DNA from: Pseudarthrobacter siccitolerans
Lineage (GTDB): Bacteria; Actinomycetota; Actinomycetes; Actinomycetales; Micrococcaceae
NCBI RefSeq assembly: GCF_001046895.1
Contig: NZ_CAQI01000039.1
Coordinates: 1-64,000 of the forward strand
Reading direction: 5' to 3'
DNA length: 64,000 nt
The first letter of the stretch is position 1. Each line of letters begins with the position of its first letter. The notes below the pieces were generated by a model, which was given only the letters and a program-made list of their open reading frames with translations, had not been told where the DNA came from and ran no database searches. Made by a program: the position numbers and the translations under genes. Shown here in pieces: positions 29,982 through 38,581 of this stretch.

Positions 29982-32527
29982 CTTCCGGACAGCAGATCCG
30001 CACAGTCTCCCTGGCCTGGACAACAGTGGTGCGCCCGGCACGGGACCGGATCATCGCCGGACTAAAATCGATGCCGTTCTCCGTGGCAGTCCTCGCGGTG
30101 TTCCTGGCCGCCGGCGCCGTCACCGGCAGCTACCTGGCTGGGCCGCCCGAGCAGTTGCTGGACGGGGCCGGAGTCAGCGGTCCGGGCCTGCGGGCCGGCA
30201 ACTGGTGGTCCCTCTTCACCAGCCTGTTCTTCGCCACCAATCCTCTGGCTTACATCTCGGCATCGCTGATGATCCTGCTGCTGCTGGGCCTGGCGGAGCG
30301 AAGGCTGGGAACCCCGGCCGCGGTGGCGCTTTTCCTCGGCGGCCAGTTCGGGGCCGTCACACTCTTCCTGCTGGTCACCCAGGTTGCCGGCTATGCCGGT
30401 GACGGATGGCTCGACCGGATGGCCGACGACATCCTGATCGGACCCTACCCGGCAGTCCTGGCGGCAGGCCTGGCCGCCACCGGCCGGCTGCCGGTCCTGT
30501 GGCAGCGCCGGCTCCGGACCGGCGTGCTCTCCATCTCCCTCCTCCTGGTCCTCTACATCGGGCATGCCGAAACGGTGATCGGCTTGATTGGCGCGGTGCT
30601 GGGACTCCTGGTGGGCTGGTGGATCCAGGGTGACCACGGCCAGCTGCACCGGCACCGTTCCACCGGCCGCGAAGCCAGGAACCTCCTGGCCCTCACGGTG
30701 GCCGTCTTTGCGGTGGGCCCGATCCTCACGGGCATCGCCCGGGCTCCCACCGGTCCGCTGGCGCTCCTGCGGGACGTGGTGCTCAATCCCATGCCCACGC
30801 TGAGCCAGCTGGCCTTCAACTGCGGCACCACGGTGGAGGCATCCTGCCTGGAAGCCGGACGGGCAGGATTTGCCGGCCCCTTCGGCCTCGCCCTTGCAGT
30901 GGTCCCGGTGGTGCTGCTGCTGATCTGCGCCGACGGGATGCGCCGCGGCCGGCGCCTTGCCTTGAACATCGCCATCGCCATCCAGCTCGCGGTGACCGCC
31001 CTGGCTGCCGTTTACCTGGCCCTTTTCGCACTGGTTCCGTCCAGGTCGCAAGGAACTTCCGCCCCGCCCATGGGCTCGGCCTTTGCCCACGTGCTTCCCC
31101 TGGTGTGCGTACCCCTGCTGCTGGCGGTTCTCCTCTGGCTGAACCGGCGGCAGTTCCGCGTCCAGACGCTTCCGGCCGCCCGCCGCCTGCTGGCACTCGT
31201 GGTGGGAGGTTCCTGGCTTGTCCTGGCTGCTGCCTACGCCACGGCCTGGTTGTGGGCGGGGGGACTGCTGCGCGACGGCGGCCTGCTGGGACTTTTCGCC
31301 GAACTTGCCCGGCAGTACGTGCCGGTACCTATTCCGCAGCACTACCACCGTGTGTTTGCCGAGCGGAACAGTGTGGAAGCCGTCCTCTTCGCCTACTCAG
31401 GCCCAGTGTTCTGGGTGATTGCCCTGGCGGCCGTCTGGTGGGTGCTGCTGGGCGGGCACCATGGCAGCGATTCCGGACGGCAGGACAGGATCAAGGCGCG
31501 GAACCTGCTTCACCAGGGCGGCGGACCGCTGTCCTGGATGGCGTTATGGGAACCCAACAGCTACTGGTTCAGCCCTGACGGCCGCGGCGCTGTGGCTTTC
31601 CAGCGGCACGGCAGTGTGGCACTGACGCTGGGCGGTGCCTTCGGGCCGGCTGATGCGCAAGGGCAGGTGACCGAAGGGTTCCTGGCGTACTGCGGCCGGC
31701 AGGCCCTGATCCCCGCGCTCTACTCCTGCGACGATACGCTGTGGCCCATGCTCCGGGACCGGGGGTTCTCCCGCGTTGCCGTGGCCCAGGAGACGCGACT
31801 GGCCATCCGGGAACTCGAGTTCAAGGGTAAAGAGTGGCAGAACGTGCGGACTGCCCTGAACCGGGCCGCAAAGCTGGGGGTTGAAGCAGTCTGGGGAACC
31901 TACGGATCACTGCCGGCGGCGCTGCGTTCAAAGCTGAGCGAGGTGTCCGAGGAGTGGGCAGCAGGCAAAACTGTTCCCGAGATGGGTTTCACGCTGGGCG
32001 GGATCGACGAGCTCGACGACCCGGAGGTGCTGTGCTGCCTCGCCGTGGACGGCAACGGCACAGTCCACGGGGTGACGAGCTGGCTGCCGGTTTACGACGG
32101 CGGCCGGCTGGTCAGCAGGACGCTGGACGTGATGCGGCGCGGCGCCGACGGCTTTCCCGGCGTCATGGAATTCCTGATTGCCTCCGCGGTCCTTGAACTG
32201 CGCGATTCGGTCGAGGTCATCTCCCTTTCCGGGTCTCCGCTGGCGAGCCTTCCCGGCGCCGGGACCGAAGCAGGGCCGGACGGCGGGGACCGGGCGGACA
32301 ACCTGGTCCGGATCCTTGACCTGGTGGGGCATGCCCTGGAACCGGTCTACGGGTTCCGTTCGCTGGCCGCCTTCAAGTCACGGTTCAAACCGGAGTACCG
32401 GGCCCTGTACCTCTATTACCAGGACCCGCTGTACCTGCCGGCGATTGGCCGGGCATTGACAAGGGCCTACCTGCCAGGACTTTCGCTTCCGCAGGGCGCC
32501 CGCCTGGTCCGCAAATTGGTGAACTGA
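29978..32527 (+). CDS. Aminoacyl-phosphatidylglycerol synthetase-like protein (DUF2156) with rhomboid-like N-terminus
   Basis: The protein has 849 residues. The first about 500 residues are membrane, ending near HHGSDSGRQDR. The C-terminal about 330 residues are the DUF2156/MprF synthase-like domain (GRGAVAFQRHGSVALTLGGAFGP, ELEFKGKEWQNVRTALNRA), which transfers an amino acid from tRNA to a phospholipid. The N-terminal segment NWWSLFTSLFFATNP and LAERRLGTPAAVALFLGG resembles rhomboid-family helices, with a HAETVIGLIGAVLG motif like the rhomboid His helix. The catalytic GxSG serine is absent. Start GTG 29978 overlaps the esterase stop. It is not the ordinary MprF flippase layout. Confidence 0.78.
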   Translation: MTSGQQIRTVSLAWTTVVRPARDRIIAGLKSMPFSVAVLAVFLAAGAVTGSYLAGPPEQLLDGAGVSGPGLRAGNWWSLFTSLFFATNPLAYISASLMILLLLGLAERRLGTPAAVALFLGGQFGAVTLFLLVTQVAGYAGDGWLDRMADDILIGPYPAVLAAGLAATGRLPVLWQRRLRTGVLSISLLLVLYIGHAETVIGLIGAVLGLLVGWWIQGDHGQLHRHRSTGREARNLLALTVAVFAVGPILTGIARAPTGPLALLRDVVLNPMPTLSQLAFNCGTTVEASCLEAGRAGFAGPFGLALAVVPVVLLLICADGMRRGRRLALNIAIAIQLAVTALAAVYLALFALVPSRSQGTSAPPMGSAFAHVLPLVCVPLLLAVLLWLNRRQFRVQTLPAARRLLALVVGGSWLVLAAAYATAWLWAGGLLRDGGLLGLFAELARQYVPVPIPQHYHRVFAERNSVEAVLFAYSGPVFWVIALAAVWWVLLGGHHGSDSGRQDRIKARNLLHQGGGPLSWMALWEPNSYWFSPDGRGAVAFQRHGSVALTLGGAFGPADAQGQVTEGFLAYCGRQALIPALYSCDDTLWPMLRDRGFSRVAVAQETRLAIRELEFKGKEWQNVRTALNRAAKLGVEAVWGTYGSLPAALRSKLSEVSEEWAAGKTVPEMGFTLGGIDELDDPEVLCCLAVDGNGTVHGVTSWLPVYDGGRLVSRTLDVMRRGADGFPGVMEFLIASAVLELRDSVEVISLSGSPLASLPGAGTEAGPDGGDRADNLVRILDLVGHALEPVYGFRSLAAFKSRFKPEYRALYLYYQDPLYLPAIGRALTRAYLPGLSLPQGARLVRKLVN

Positions 32528-32540
32528 ACCCGGCGGACAG

Positions 32541-32583
32541 CCAACGGGCTGCCGGCCCCACAATATCCGGCAAAAGCCGTTGG
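32541..32583 (+). terminator. Possible terminator after the synthetase gene
   Basis: CCAACGG (32541-32547) pairs with CCGTTGG (32577-32583), and GCCGG (32551-32555) with CCGGC (32567-32571), forming a composite stem. There is no T-run after it, so termination would be weak or Rho-aided. Confidence 0.4.
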
Positions 32584-32660
32584 GCGGGTTAGTAGCCATA
32601 TCCATAACCGGCAGCGCAGGATCTCCTGGTAATTGCACTTGATTGTCTATAACCGTTAAC

Positions 32661-32698
32661 AACAATGGTCCCCGGCATTGTTGCCGGGGACCATTGTT
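32661..32698. terminator. Bidirectional terminator between DUF2156 gene and csp
   Basis: A perfect 17-bp stem (AACAATGGTCCCCGGCA and its complement) with a 4-nt loop lies between convergent genes. On the plus strand it is followed by TTTC; on the minus strand, after the stem, by TTGTTAACGG. It can serve both transcripts. Confidence 0.75.
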
Positions 32699-32735
32699 TC
32701 GCTGATGGCCGCATTAAGCGGCCGTCAGGCGGGGA

Positions 32736-32939
32736 CTAAACCAGCGTGACGCCGGTAGCCTGGGGGCCCTTGGCGCCCTGGCCGATCTCGAACTGAACGC
32801 GCTGGTTCTCGTCGAGGGTCTTGAAGCCGCCGGTCTGGATCTCGGAGTAGTGAACGAAGACATCACCATCGGAGTCATCCGGGGTAATGAAGCCGAAGCC
32901 CTTTTCAGCGTTGAACCACTTGACGGTTCCCTGTGCCAT
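32736..32939 (-). CDS. Cold-shock protein (CspA family)
   Basis: The 67-residue single cold-shock domain begins [18 protein letters not shown], with RNP1 KGFGFI and RNP2 VFVHYS. It binds single-stranded RNA/DNA and acts as an RNA chaperone. A strong GAGGAGA ribosome-binding site precedes the ATG. The upstream region is a long, structured 5' untranslated region, typical of cold-shock genes. Confidence 0.96.
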   Translation of the reverse strand: MAQGTVKWFNAEKGFGFITPDDSDGDVFVHYSEIQTGGFKTLDENQRVQFEIGQGAKGPQATGVTLV

Positions 32940-33260
32940 TTATTTCTCCTCATTGTGGAACTTTAAGATCGGCACACCTCGTGCCGGCCTTGGTTACTCC
33001 GCGAGAAGAATCCTGGATTGCCCGTCCGGAAAGGGACCGGCGCTGCAGGAGCTTCGCGCTCGCAACATGTCTTGCGAGCATGAAAAACACCTACACAAAG
33101 ACTGAGATAAGAATTTCACGCCGGTCCGCGGAGGTCAACGGTTTGGGCGGCTAAACGCATAAATTTTAGGTAAAAGGCCGGTTAAATGTCCTTGTTGGAA
33201 CGAATTCCGCGCCGCCGGAAGGGCAGCCTGCTGATTATCTGCGGCCGGCGAAAGGCAGCG
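32940..33260 (-). promoter_or_regulatory. csp 5' untranslated region
   Basis: This 321-nt gap upstream of csp and downstream of nucS has no gene. It holds the csp promoter at about 33110-33138, a hairpin (33058-33079: GCTCGCAA / TTGCGAGC with a 6-nt loop) near the start of the predicted transcript, and the GAGGAGA ribosome-binding site. The leader would be about 160 nt, like other cold-shock mRNAs whose leaders change structure with temperature. The temperature role is inferred. Confidence 0.6.
33110..33138 (-). promoter_or_regulatory. csp promoter (TTGACC-17-AATTCT)
   Basis: On the minus strand TTGACC (33133-33138) and AATTCT (33110-33115) are 17 nt apart, a good sigma-A-type spacing. The predicted start near 33103 would give a 164-nt leader. 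Confidence 0.6.
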
Positions 33261-33956
33261 TCAGAAAAGCCGGGACTCGACGTCGTCCACGCCGCGCATT
33301 GCGTCGTAGTCAAGGGTTACGCAGTCAATGCCGCGGTCGTTTGCCAGGACCTTCGCCTGGGGCTTGATCTGCTGGGCGGCGAAAATCCCGCGGACCGGCG
33401 CCAGCAGGGGATCGCGGTTCAGCAGTTCCAGGTACCGGGTGAGCTGCTCCACGCCGTCGATGTCGCCGCGCCGTTTGAGTTCCACGGCCACTGTTGCCCC
33501 GTCCGCATCCCTGGCCAGGATGTCCACAGGTCCGATGGCCGTGAAGTACTCGCGGCGGATCAGCGAATAGCCTTCGCCCAGCGTTTCTATCTGTTCGGCC
33601 AGGAGCCGCTGCAGGTCCGCCTCTACACCGTCTTTGATGAGGCCGGGGTCGACGCCGAGGTCGTGGGAGGAGTCGCTGAGCTTTTCATGGATATTGATGA
33701 TCAGGCGGTCGTCCGTTTTGGCTGACTGCACGGTCCACTGCTCAACTACCCCCATTTCGAGGTCCACGTCCTCGGGGGACGAGACGCGCAGCGTTGCCGG
33801 CGGGCTCATCCAGTTCAGCGGCTTGTAGGAGCCGCCGTCCGAATGAACCAGGACGGAGCCGTCGGCCTTGACCAGCAGGAGCCTGGTGGCAAGGGGAAGA
33901 TGGGCTTTGAGCCGGCCAACGTAATCAACAGAGCATCGGGCTATGACAAGTCGCAC
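33261..33956 (-). CDS. nucS: Mismatch-specific endonuclease NucS/EndoMS
   Basis: The 231-residue protein has an N-terminal DNA-binding/dimerisation domain ([15 protein letters not shown]) and a C-terminal RecB-like nuclease domain: [23 protein letters not shown] has the Asp and E-x-K catalytic motif. The family cleaves both strands at mismatches and replaces MutS/MutL repair in actinobacteria. Start GTG 33956 follows a TAGTCT box by 7 nt, so the long upstream reading frame is not used. The mycobacterial equivalent is Rv1321. Confidence 0.95.
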   Translation of the reverse strand: MRLVIARCSVDYVGRLKAHLPLATRLLLVKADGSVLVHSDGGSYKPLNWMSPPATLRVSSPEDVDLEMGVVEQWTVQSAKTDDRLIINIHEKLSDSSHDLGVDPGLIKDGVEADLQRLLAEQIETLGEGYSLIRREYFTAIGPVDILARDADGATVAVELKRRGDIDGVEQLTRYLELLNRDPLLAPVRGIFAAQQIKPQAKVLANDRGIDCVTLDYDAMRGVDDVESRLF

Positions 33957-33963
33957 GCCGTAC

Positions 33964-33969
33964 AGACTA
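33964..33969 (-). promoter_or_regulatory. -10 box TAGTCT of nucS (leaderless)
   Basis: On the minus strand TAGTCT ends 7 nt before the nucS GTG, with no ribosome-binding site between. Confidence 0.55.
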
Positions 33970-34081
33970 CCGTCTGGAGCGGCCGGTCCCTGCCCCGGCG
34001 GGTCCTGCGGACAGGGCTCTGCCACGGCCGCAGGACCTGTCCGGAAGCAGGCAAAGGAAGCTGGCCATGCCGGGGCTGGGG

Positions 34082-34087
34082 CAGAAT
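34082..34087 (+). promoter_or_regulatory. Possible -10 box CAGAAT (leaderless)
   Basis: CAGAAT ends 6 nt before ATG 34094. It departs from TANNNT at the first base, so it is a weak candidate. Confidence 0.35.
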
Positions 34088-34093
34088 GGAGGC

Positions 34094-34450
34094 ATGCCGC
34101 GTTCCAACCGACCCCGCCGTCCAGTGTCCGGAAAAGCCGGTACGGGTTCCGGCCGGGCAGCCGGAAGAAAAGGGAGCGGTGAGGTACCCGAGCTGGACCT
34201 GGAGCGCGCGCGTGCAGGCATCGCCCGCCGGGAAAGCGCCCCCGACGGCGAATGGATGGTCCGCACCATGACCGCCAAAAATGCGGAAAAAACCTACATC
34301 TGCCCGGAGTGCTCCACAGCCGTGCTGCCCGGAGTCGCCCACCTGGTGGTGTGGAAGGATGACCACCTGTTCGGCGCGGCAGCGGGCCTGGCCGAACGGC
34401 GGCACTGGCACACCAACTGCTGGAAGACCCGCAGTTACCGGTACCGGTAA
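34094..34450 (+). CDS. Small conserved protein with zinc-site-like cysteines
   Basis: The 118-residue protein has a basic, Gly/Arg/Pro-rich N-terminus (1-30) and a compact C-terminal domain with CPEC (C70, C73), H83, and HWHTNC (H104, C109), which could ligate a zinc ion. It is not recognised beyond a conserved actinobacterial family next to nucS. The basic tail suggests nucleic-acid binding, but this is inference. The start is taken as ATG 34094 because the upstream in-frame ATG lies before the putative -10. Confidence 0.7.
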   Translation: MPRSNRPRRPVSGKAGTGSGRAAGRKGSGEVPELDLERARAGIARRESAPDGEWMVRTMTAKNAEKTYICPECSTAVLPGVAHLVVWKDDHLFGAAAGLAERRHWHTNCWKTRSYRYR

Positions 34451-34472
34451 CGGGCAGGCGGGCCGCTGTCGC

Positions 34473-34478
34473 TAAGCT
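34473..34478 (+). promoter_or_regulatory. -10 box TAAGCT (leaderless)
   Basis: TAAGCT ends 7 nt before ATG 34486 of the alpha/beta hydrolase gene. Confidence 0.5.
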
Positions 34479-34485
34479 GGCAGGC

Positions 34486-35286
34486 ATGACTTTTGATCCG
34501 GCGTCGTACGAATTCAGCCAGCCCACCGGCCCCACTCCCATCCGTGCCTCCACTGTCCTGCCGGCCAGGCGGGAAAACGTGGAGTTGAAGACGGCGGACG
34601 GACATATCCTGGTGGGCGAACTGGCGCTGCCGGAGTCCGGACCGGTCAACGCCACCCTGATTACGCTCCATCCGCTGCCCACCCATGGCGGCTTTATGGA
34701 TTCCCATGTCTACCGCAAGGCCTCCTACCGGCTGCCGGCCCTGGCAGGAATCGCGGTGCTGCGGTTCAACACCCGCGGCACTGAATCCCCCCGCGGCACC
34801 AGCACGGGGTCCTTTGAGGAGGGCATCGGGGAGCAGCATGATGTGGAGGCAGCCGTCCGCTTCGCCGTCGAACGCGGCCTGCCCAACCGGTGGCTGGTGG
34901 GCTGGTCCTTCGGCACCGAGCTTGCCCTGATGTACGGGGCCGGTGAACCGGTGACGTCAGAAATCGAGGGCGCCATCCTGCTTTCGCCCCCGCTGCACCG
35001 GGCCAAGGACGCCCACCTGCAGCAGTGGGCGCAGTCCGGCAAGCCGCTCACGGTGCTGGTGCCCGAGCACGATGACTACCTGCAGCCGGACGCCGCATCG
35101 GAGCGCTTCAGCCTGGTGCCCCAGGCGCACGTGGTGGGCGTCAAGGGTGCCAAGCACCTGTGGGTGGGGGAGAAGTACGCCGCACGGGTGCTGAACGAGA
35201 TCGTGCATGAGGTCACCGGCGCAGGCTCCGCGGGAAACAGCCTTCCGCAGGAATGGGACGGACCGGTGGCCAGCGCGCCGGCCTAA
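34486..35286 (+). CDS. Alpha/beta hydrolase
   Basis: The 266-residue soluble protein has the nucleophile elbow [10 protein letters not shown] (G-x-S-x-G), an acidic residue in EHDDYL and a C-terminal His in GAKHLW, giving a full catalytic triad. An N-terminal strand [19 protein letters not shown] precedes the oxyanion region LHPLPTHGG. No signal peptide is seen. The substrate is unknown. It converges with the AI-2E-type transporter gene through a shared terminator. Confidence 0.85.
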   Translation: MTFDPASYEFSQPTGPTPIRASTVLPARRENVELKTADGHILVGELALPESGPVNATLITLHPLPTHGGFMDSHVYRKASYRLPALAGIAVLRFNTRGTESPRGTSTGSFEEGIGEQHDVEAAVRFAVERGLPNRWLVGWSFGTELALMYGAGEPVTSEIEGAILLSPPLHRAKDAHLQQWAQSGKPLTVLVPEHDDYLQPDAASERFSLVPQAHVVGVKGAKHLWVGEKYAARVLNEIVHEVTGAGSAGNSLPQEWDGPVASAPA

Positions 35287-35296
35287 TCGTTGAAAG

Positions 35297-35330
35297 AGGG
35301 GCCGGTGAGTTAAGGGTTCCGGCCCCTTAG
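35297..35330. terminator. Shared terminator between hydrolase and transporter genes
   Basis: AGGGGCCGG (35297-35305) pairs with CCGGCCCCT (35319-35327), a 9-bp stem with a 13-nt loop. The right arm reaches the stop codon of the minus-strand gene, so it can end both converging transcripts. T-tails are short. Confidence 0.6.
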
Positions 35331-36634
35331 TGCTTGTCCTGCCGCACGATATAGATTTCCTTGATCAGCAGCAGGATGGCCGCCGCGGTGGGAATGGCGA
35401 TCAGGGCGCCGAGGACACCCAGCAGGCTGCCGCCCGCGATGACTGAGATGACGGCCACTGCGCCGGGCACGGCCACGGCCTTCTGCATAATGCGCGGCGA
35501 GATGAAGTACGCCTCGAACTGCAGGTAGGCGAAGTAGCAGATGCCGTAGACCGTGGCGGTCTGCCAGCCCACAGTGAGGGCAATAAGCACCACCACCACG
35601 CCGGCGATCATGGCCCCCACCAGCGGGATAAAGGCGAGCAGCGCCACCACAAACGCCAGCAGCAGGGCGAACGGAACCCCCACGATGGACATCACGATAA
35701 AGGCGAACGTGGCATTCAGGATCGCAACGCAGGCCTGTCCGATGACGTAGTTGCCCACCGACTTGGTGATTTCCTCGGACAGTGCCTCCACACGGTGGCG
35801 GCGCGAGCGCGGCGCAAGCCGGTAGCCCCACTTCTTCATCGCGGGCAGCGCCGCCAGGAAGTAGAGGCTGAGCACCAGGACGATCAGGGCGCCGAACAAA
35901 CCGTTGGCCACCGTGGAACCGAATCCCACCACTCCACCGGCAATCCCGCCCATGGCTTCGGGATCGTTGACGAATTTGTTGACCTCTTCGGCGATGCGGT
36001 CGCGGACCCCGAACTGGTCATCGAGGGTGCGGAACAGGTCCGAGTTCATAAAATCGCGGACCCAGACCGGAGCCTGCTCCACGATCTCGGTGACCTGTTC
36101 CACGATGGTGGGGATCAGGGTGGCAAAAAAGCCGACGACGGCAGCCACCAGCACGCTGACGGACACCAGGATGCCGGCCGGCCGCGGAATCCTGCGGCTC
36201 TCCAGCCACCCCACCACCGGTTCAAGGCCGAGGGCGATGAAAAGCGCGGCGACAATCCACAGCAGCAGCTGCGTGGTGTGGGACCCGATCCAGTACACCA
36301 GCAGTGCCACCCCCACGCCCACGGTGCCCATAAAGCCCATGTAGAGCGGATGCTGCGGGGACATCCGGGGGCCGGGATCACCGAACTGCGGCCGGCTGAC
36401 GCCGTCGGGATCCTCGACAAATTCCTCGTGCTGGGAGTACTCCGGCGGCATCTCGAAGCGGAGCCGCGGCTGGGCCCCGGGCAGCGGCTGGCGAAGGCGG
36501 CGGACCACCAGCCCGAGAGCAGCCGCGGCCCCCCTCCGGCGCGCCGGCACAGGGTCCTGGCCCGGCTTCGCCGTGGGGTCTGCGCCCTCCGGATTCTCGT
36601 GTGCCGCGGAGGACTCGTCCGTCTTGTCAGTCAC
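35327..36634 (-). CDS. AI-2E-type transporter family protein
   Basis: The 435-residue membrane protein (about 8 helices) belongs to the PF01594/UPF0118 group: TQLLLWIVAALFIALGLEP, GNYVIGQACVAILNATFAF, LALLAFIPLVGAMIAG and SPRIMQKAV are typical. An acidic and Pro-rich N-terminal tail (1-70) is probably cytoplasmic. Members have been linked to AI-2 export or Na+/H+ antiport; the substrate is unknown here. The start GTG 36634 is preferred over 36763 because a TTGACA-17-TGCGAT promoter lies between them. Confidence 0.82.
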   Translation of the reverse strand: MTDKTDESSAAHENPEGADPTAKPGQDPVPARRRGAAAALGLVVRRLRQPLPGAQPRLRFEMPPEYSQHEEFVEDPDGVSRPQFGDPGPRMSPQHPLYMGFMGTVGVGVALLVYWIGSHTTQLLLWIVAALFIALGLEPVVGWLESRRIPRPAGILVSVSVLVAAVVGFFATLIPTIVEQVTEIVEQAPVWVRDFMNSDLFRTLDDQFGVRDRIAEEVNKFVNDPEAMGGIAGGVVGFGSTVANGLFGALIVLVLSLYFLAALPAMKKWGYRLAPRSRRHRVEALSEEITKSVGNYVIGQACVAILNATFAFIVMSIVGVPFALLLAFVVALLAFIPLVGAMIAGVVVVLIALTVGWQTATVYGICYFAYLQFEAYFISPRIMQKAVAVPGAVAVISVIAGGSLLGVLGALIAIPTAAAILLLIKEIYIVRQDKH

Positions 36635-36691
36635 TGGGATGTGGGGCCTGTTCGGTGCATGGCGCCGCTGCTGCGGGCCGGTGTGATGATC

Positions 36692-36720
36692 ATCGCAAAC
36701 ACTATCAGCAGCCTTGTCAA
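36692..36720 (-). promoter_or_regulatory. Promoter of the AI-2E-type gene (TTGACA-17-TGCGAT)
   Basis: A perfect -35 TTGACA (36715-36720, minus) lies 17 nt from TGCGAT (36692-36697). The -10 is poor but the spacing is ideal, and it lies upstream of the chosen GTG. Confidence 0.5.
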
Positions 36721-36800
36721 TACCCGCGGAAGGGCCTTGTCCGGGAGCCTGCGCAGGCTCCATTACGGTGTCTGATCAGGGGCCGTGGTAACAAAACGGT

Positions 36801-36806
36801 TACTAT
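36801..36806 (+). promoter_or_regulatory. Possible -10 box TACTAT
   Basis: TACTAT lies 20 nt before ATG 36826 and 35 nt before TTG 36841, in the divergent region between two membrane-protein genes. Confidence 0.4.
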
Positions 36807-36840
36807 TGAAGCTAAACCCCCGCTGATGATAGGTGTTCCC

Positions 36841-38529
36841 TTGCGTTTAAAGACTGCAGTCGCACTTGTGCTGCTCGGCCTCCTGACACTGCTGGCCGGC
36901 ATCGGCCAGAGAACCATCTGGGCCCCTTCCGAGACCTTTACGGCCGCTGCGCCCGCTGACGGGCAGGCAGCGCCGTTGACCGTCATTGACCAGAGCCTGC
37001 GCACGCTGCATGGCGGAACGGTCAAGATCAACATCGAGGGTGACGGCAACTTCCTCCTCGCTGCCGGCCGTCCCGACGACGTGGACGCCTGGGTGGGGCA
37101 AACAGCGCACAACACCGTCACGGGGGTTTCTGAGGACGGAAAGTCCCTGCAGGTGGAACACGCCGACGGCGAGGCCACTGCGCCGAGCCCGGCCGGCTCG
37201 GATCTTTGGGTGTCCACCGAGAACGCCAGCGGCGAGCTGGAATACTCCTGGACGCCGCCCGCTGGCGGCGACTGGACGCTGCTGCTGGCCTCCGACGGAA
37301 CCCAGCCCGCGCCCTCCTCGGTCTCGATGACGTTCCCGAACGATACCTCCACGCCGTGGGCGGTGCCGCTGATGGTGCTTGGTTCGCTCCTGATCCTGGG
37401 CGGCATCGTCCTGGCCCTGCTCTCTGCCCGCAAGCGCGACGGTGAAGGGGACGGCAAGGGCAGTGGTTTTGCCCAGCGTGCCCGTGCCCGGTCCGAGGCC
37501 CGTTCGTCCTCCCGCCTGGGCATGGTGGCCGCCGGAGCGGTAACCGTGGCCGTGGTTGCCGGGGCCGGCACGGCGGCGCAGGCAGCCTCGCCCGCGCCGT
37601 CCCCGGATCCGGCATCCTCGCCGGCCGCTGCCCAGGAGCAGTCCGGCTCGCCGGTGCTGCTGGACGCACAGTTCCGCCGCATCCTGGAGCAGGTCTCCGC
37701 CGCAGCGGATGCCGGTGACGCAGCAAAGGACGCCGCGAAGCTGGCCGAGCGCGTGGGCGGGACCGAGCTTGAAGTCCGCACACAGAACTACAAGATCCGC
37801 TCCCAGGTGGGCTCCTACGAGGCACGCATGCCCGTGCGCTCCACCAAGCTCCTCACCACGGTGGTCACCAAGGACCGCGAGTGGCCCCGGTCCGTCCTGG
37901 CCGTCACCCAGGGGGACGGCAACGTGGTGCCGCAGCTGCTGACGCTTGTCCAGGCGTCGCCGCGCGAGAACTACAAGCTGGTGGAAACCAATCCGTTGCA
38001 GCCGGGCACCACCTTCCCCACGATTAACCGGGACGGGACCGAAACGTTGGCTCCGGCCGACAAGACCGGGCTCCTCTACAGCGGTGAAGAAGCCATGTCA
38101 GGCCTGGCCGACCGGCTCACCAGCGCGGATTCCGCCTTCAAGGACAGGCTGGTGGAGGGCGAGTCCTCGCCGTACATCGCTGACACGCTGTCCTACCAGT
38201 CCGAGGTGGTCAAGGCCGGCGAGAACGGAAACTTCTCGTTCACCCACAAGGTGGTTCCGGAAAGCACAGTGGTGTTCCGTACGGCCGACGGCGGCGCGCT
38301 GGTCCTGGGCCGGATCAACTTCGGCTTCGAGGGAACCCCCAAGGCCGCCGGTGACAAGCTCACCATCGGTGACGACGCCGCGGCCTTGGCCGGCGGCAAG
38401 GAAACCACCACCGGGATGGTCCTGAGCTTCGCCGAATCGATGGCCGTTTACGTTCCGCCGGCCGGCTCCAGCGACCCCATGAAGCTTGTGGCCGCTACCC
38501 GCGGCCTGGTGGGGGCCAGCTTCAAGTAG
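36841..38529 (+). CDS. Membrane-anchored protein of unknown function
   Basis: The 562-residue protein has an N-terminal hydrophobic helix (about 5-21), a beta-rich domain (25-170), a second transmembrane helix (about 175-200), a basic linker and a third hydrophobic segment (about 222-240). A Ser/Pro/Ala linker and a C-terminal domain of about 290 residues (from VLLDAQFRRIL) follow, rich in Thr, Val and Gly. I do not recognise a family. The layout suggests two extracytoplasmic domains. Start may be ATG 36826 (five residues longer); TTG 36841 has AGGTG upstream. It stands alone, divergent from the transporter. Confidence 0.7.
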   Translation: MRLKTAVALVLLGLLTLLAGIGQRTIWAPSETFTAAAPADGQAAPLTVIDQSLRTLHGGTVKINIEGDGNFLLAAGRPDDVDAWVGQTAHNTVTGVSEDGKSLQVEHADGEATAPSPAGSDLWVSTENASGELEYSWTPPAGGDWTLLLASDGTQPAPSSVSMTFPNDTSTPWAVPLMVLGSLLILGGIVLALLSARKRDGEGDGKGSGFAQRARARSEARSSSRLGMVAAGAVTVAVVAGAGTAAQAASPAPSPDPASSPAAAQEQSGSPVLLDAQFRRILEQVSAAADAGDAAKDAAKLAERVGGTELEVRTQNYKIRSQVGSYEARMPVRSTKLLTTVVTKDREWPRSVLAVTQGDGNVVPQLLTLVQASPRENYKLVETNPLQPGTTFPTINRDGTETLAPADKTGLLYSGEEAMSGLADRLTSADSAFKDRLVEGESSPYIADTLSYQSEVVKAGENGNFSFTHKVVPESTVVFRTADGGALVLGRINFGFEGTPKAAGDKLTIGDDAAALAGGKETTTGMVLSFAESMAVYVPPAGSSDPMKLVAATRGLVGASFK

Positions 38530-38568
38530 GCCCGTCTTTGCAGTACCCCCGGCAGCGGCCGGAGTGGC

Positions 38569-38574
38569 TAGAGT
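38569..38574 (+). promoter_or_regulatory. -10 box TAGAGT (leaderless)
   Basis: TAGAGT ends 7 nt before ATG 38582 of the CnoX-like gene. Confidence 0.55.
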
Positions 38575-38581
38575 GGAAAGC

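Noticed and set aside
33957..34682. N-terminal extension of nucS on the minus strand
   Set aside because: It would overlap two plus-strand genes and precede the TAGTCT box; family NucS starts at the GTG at 33956.
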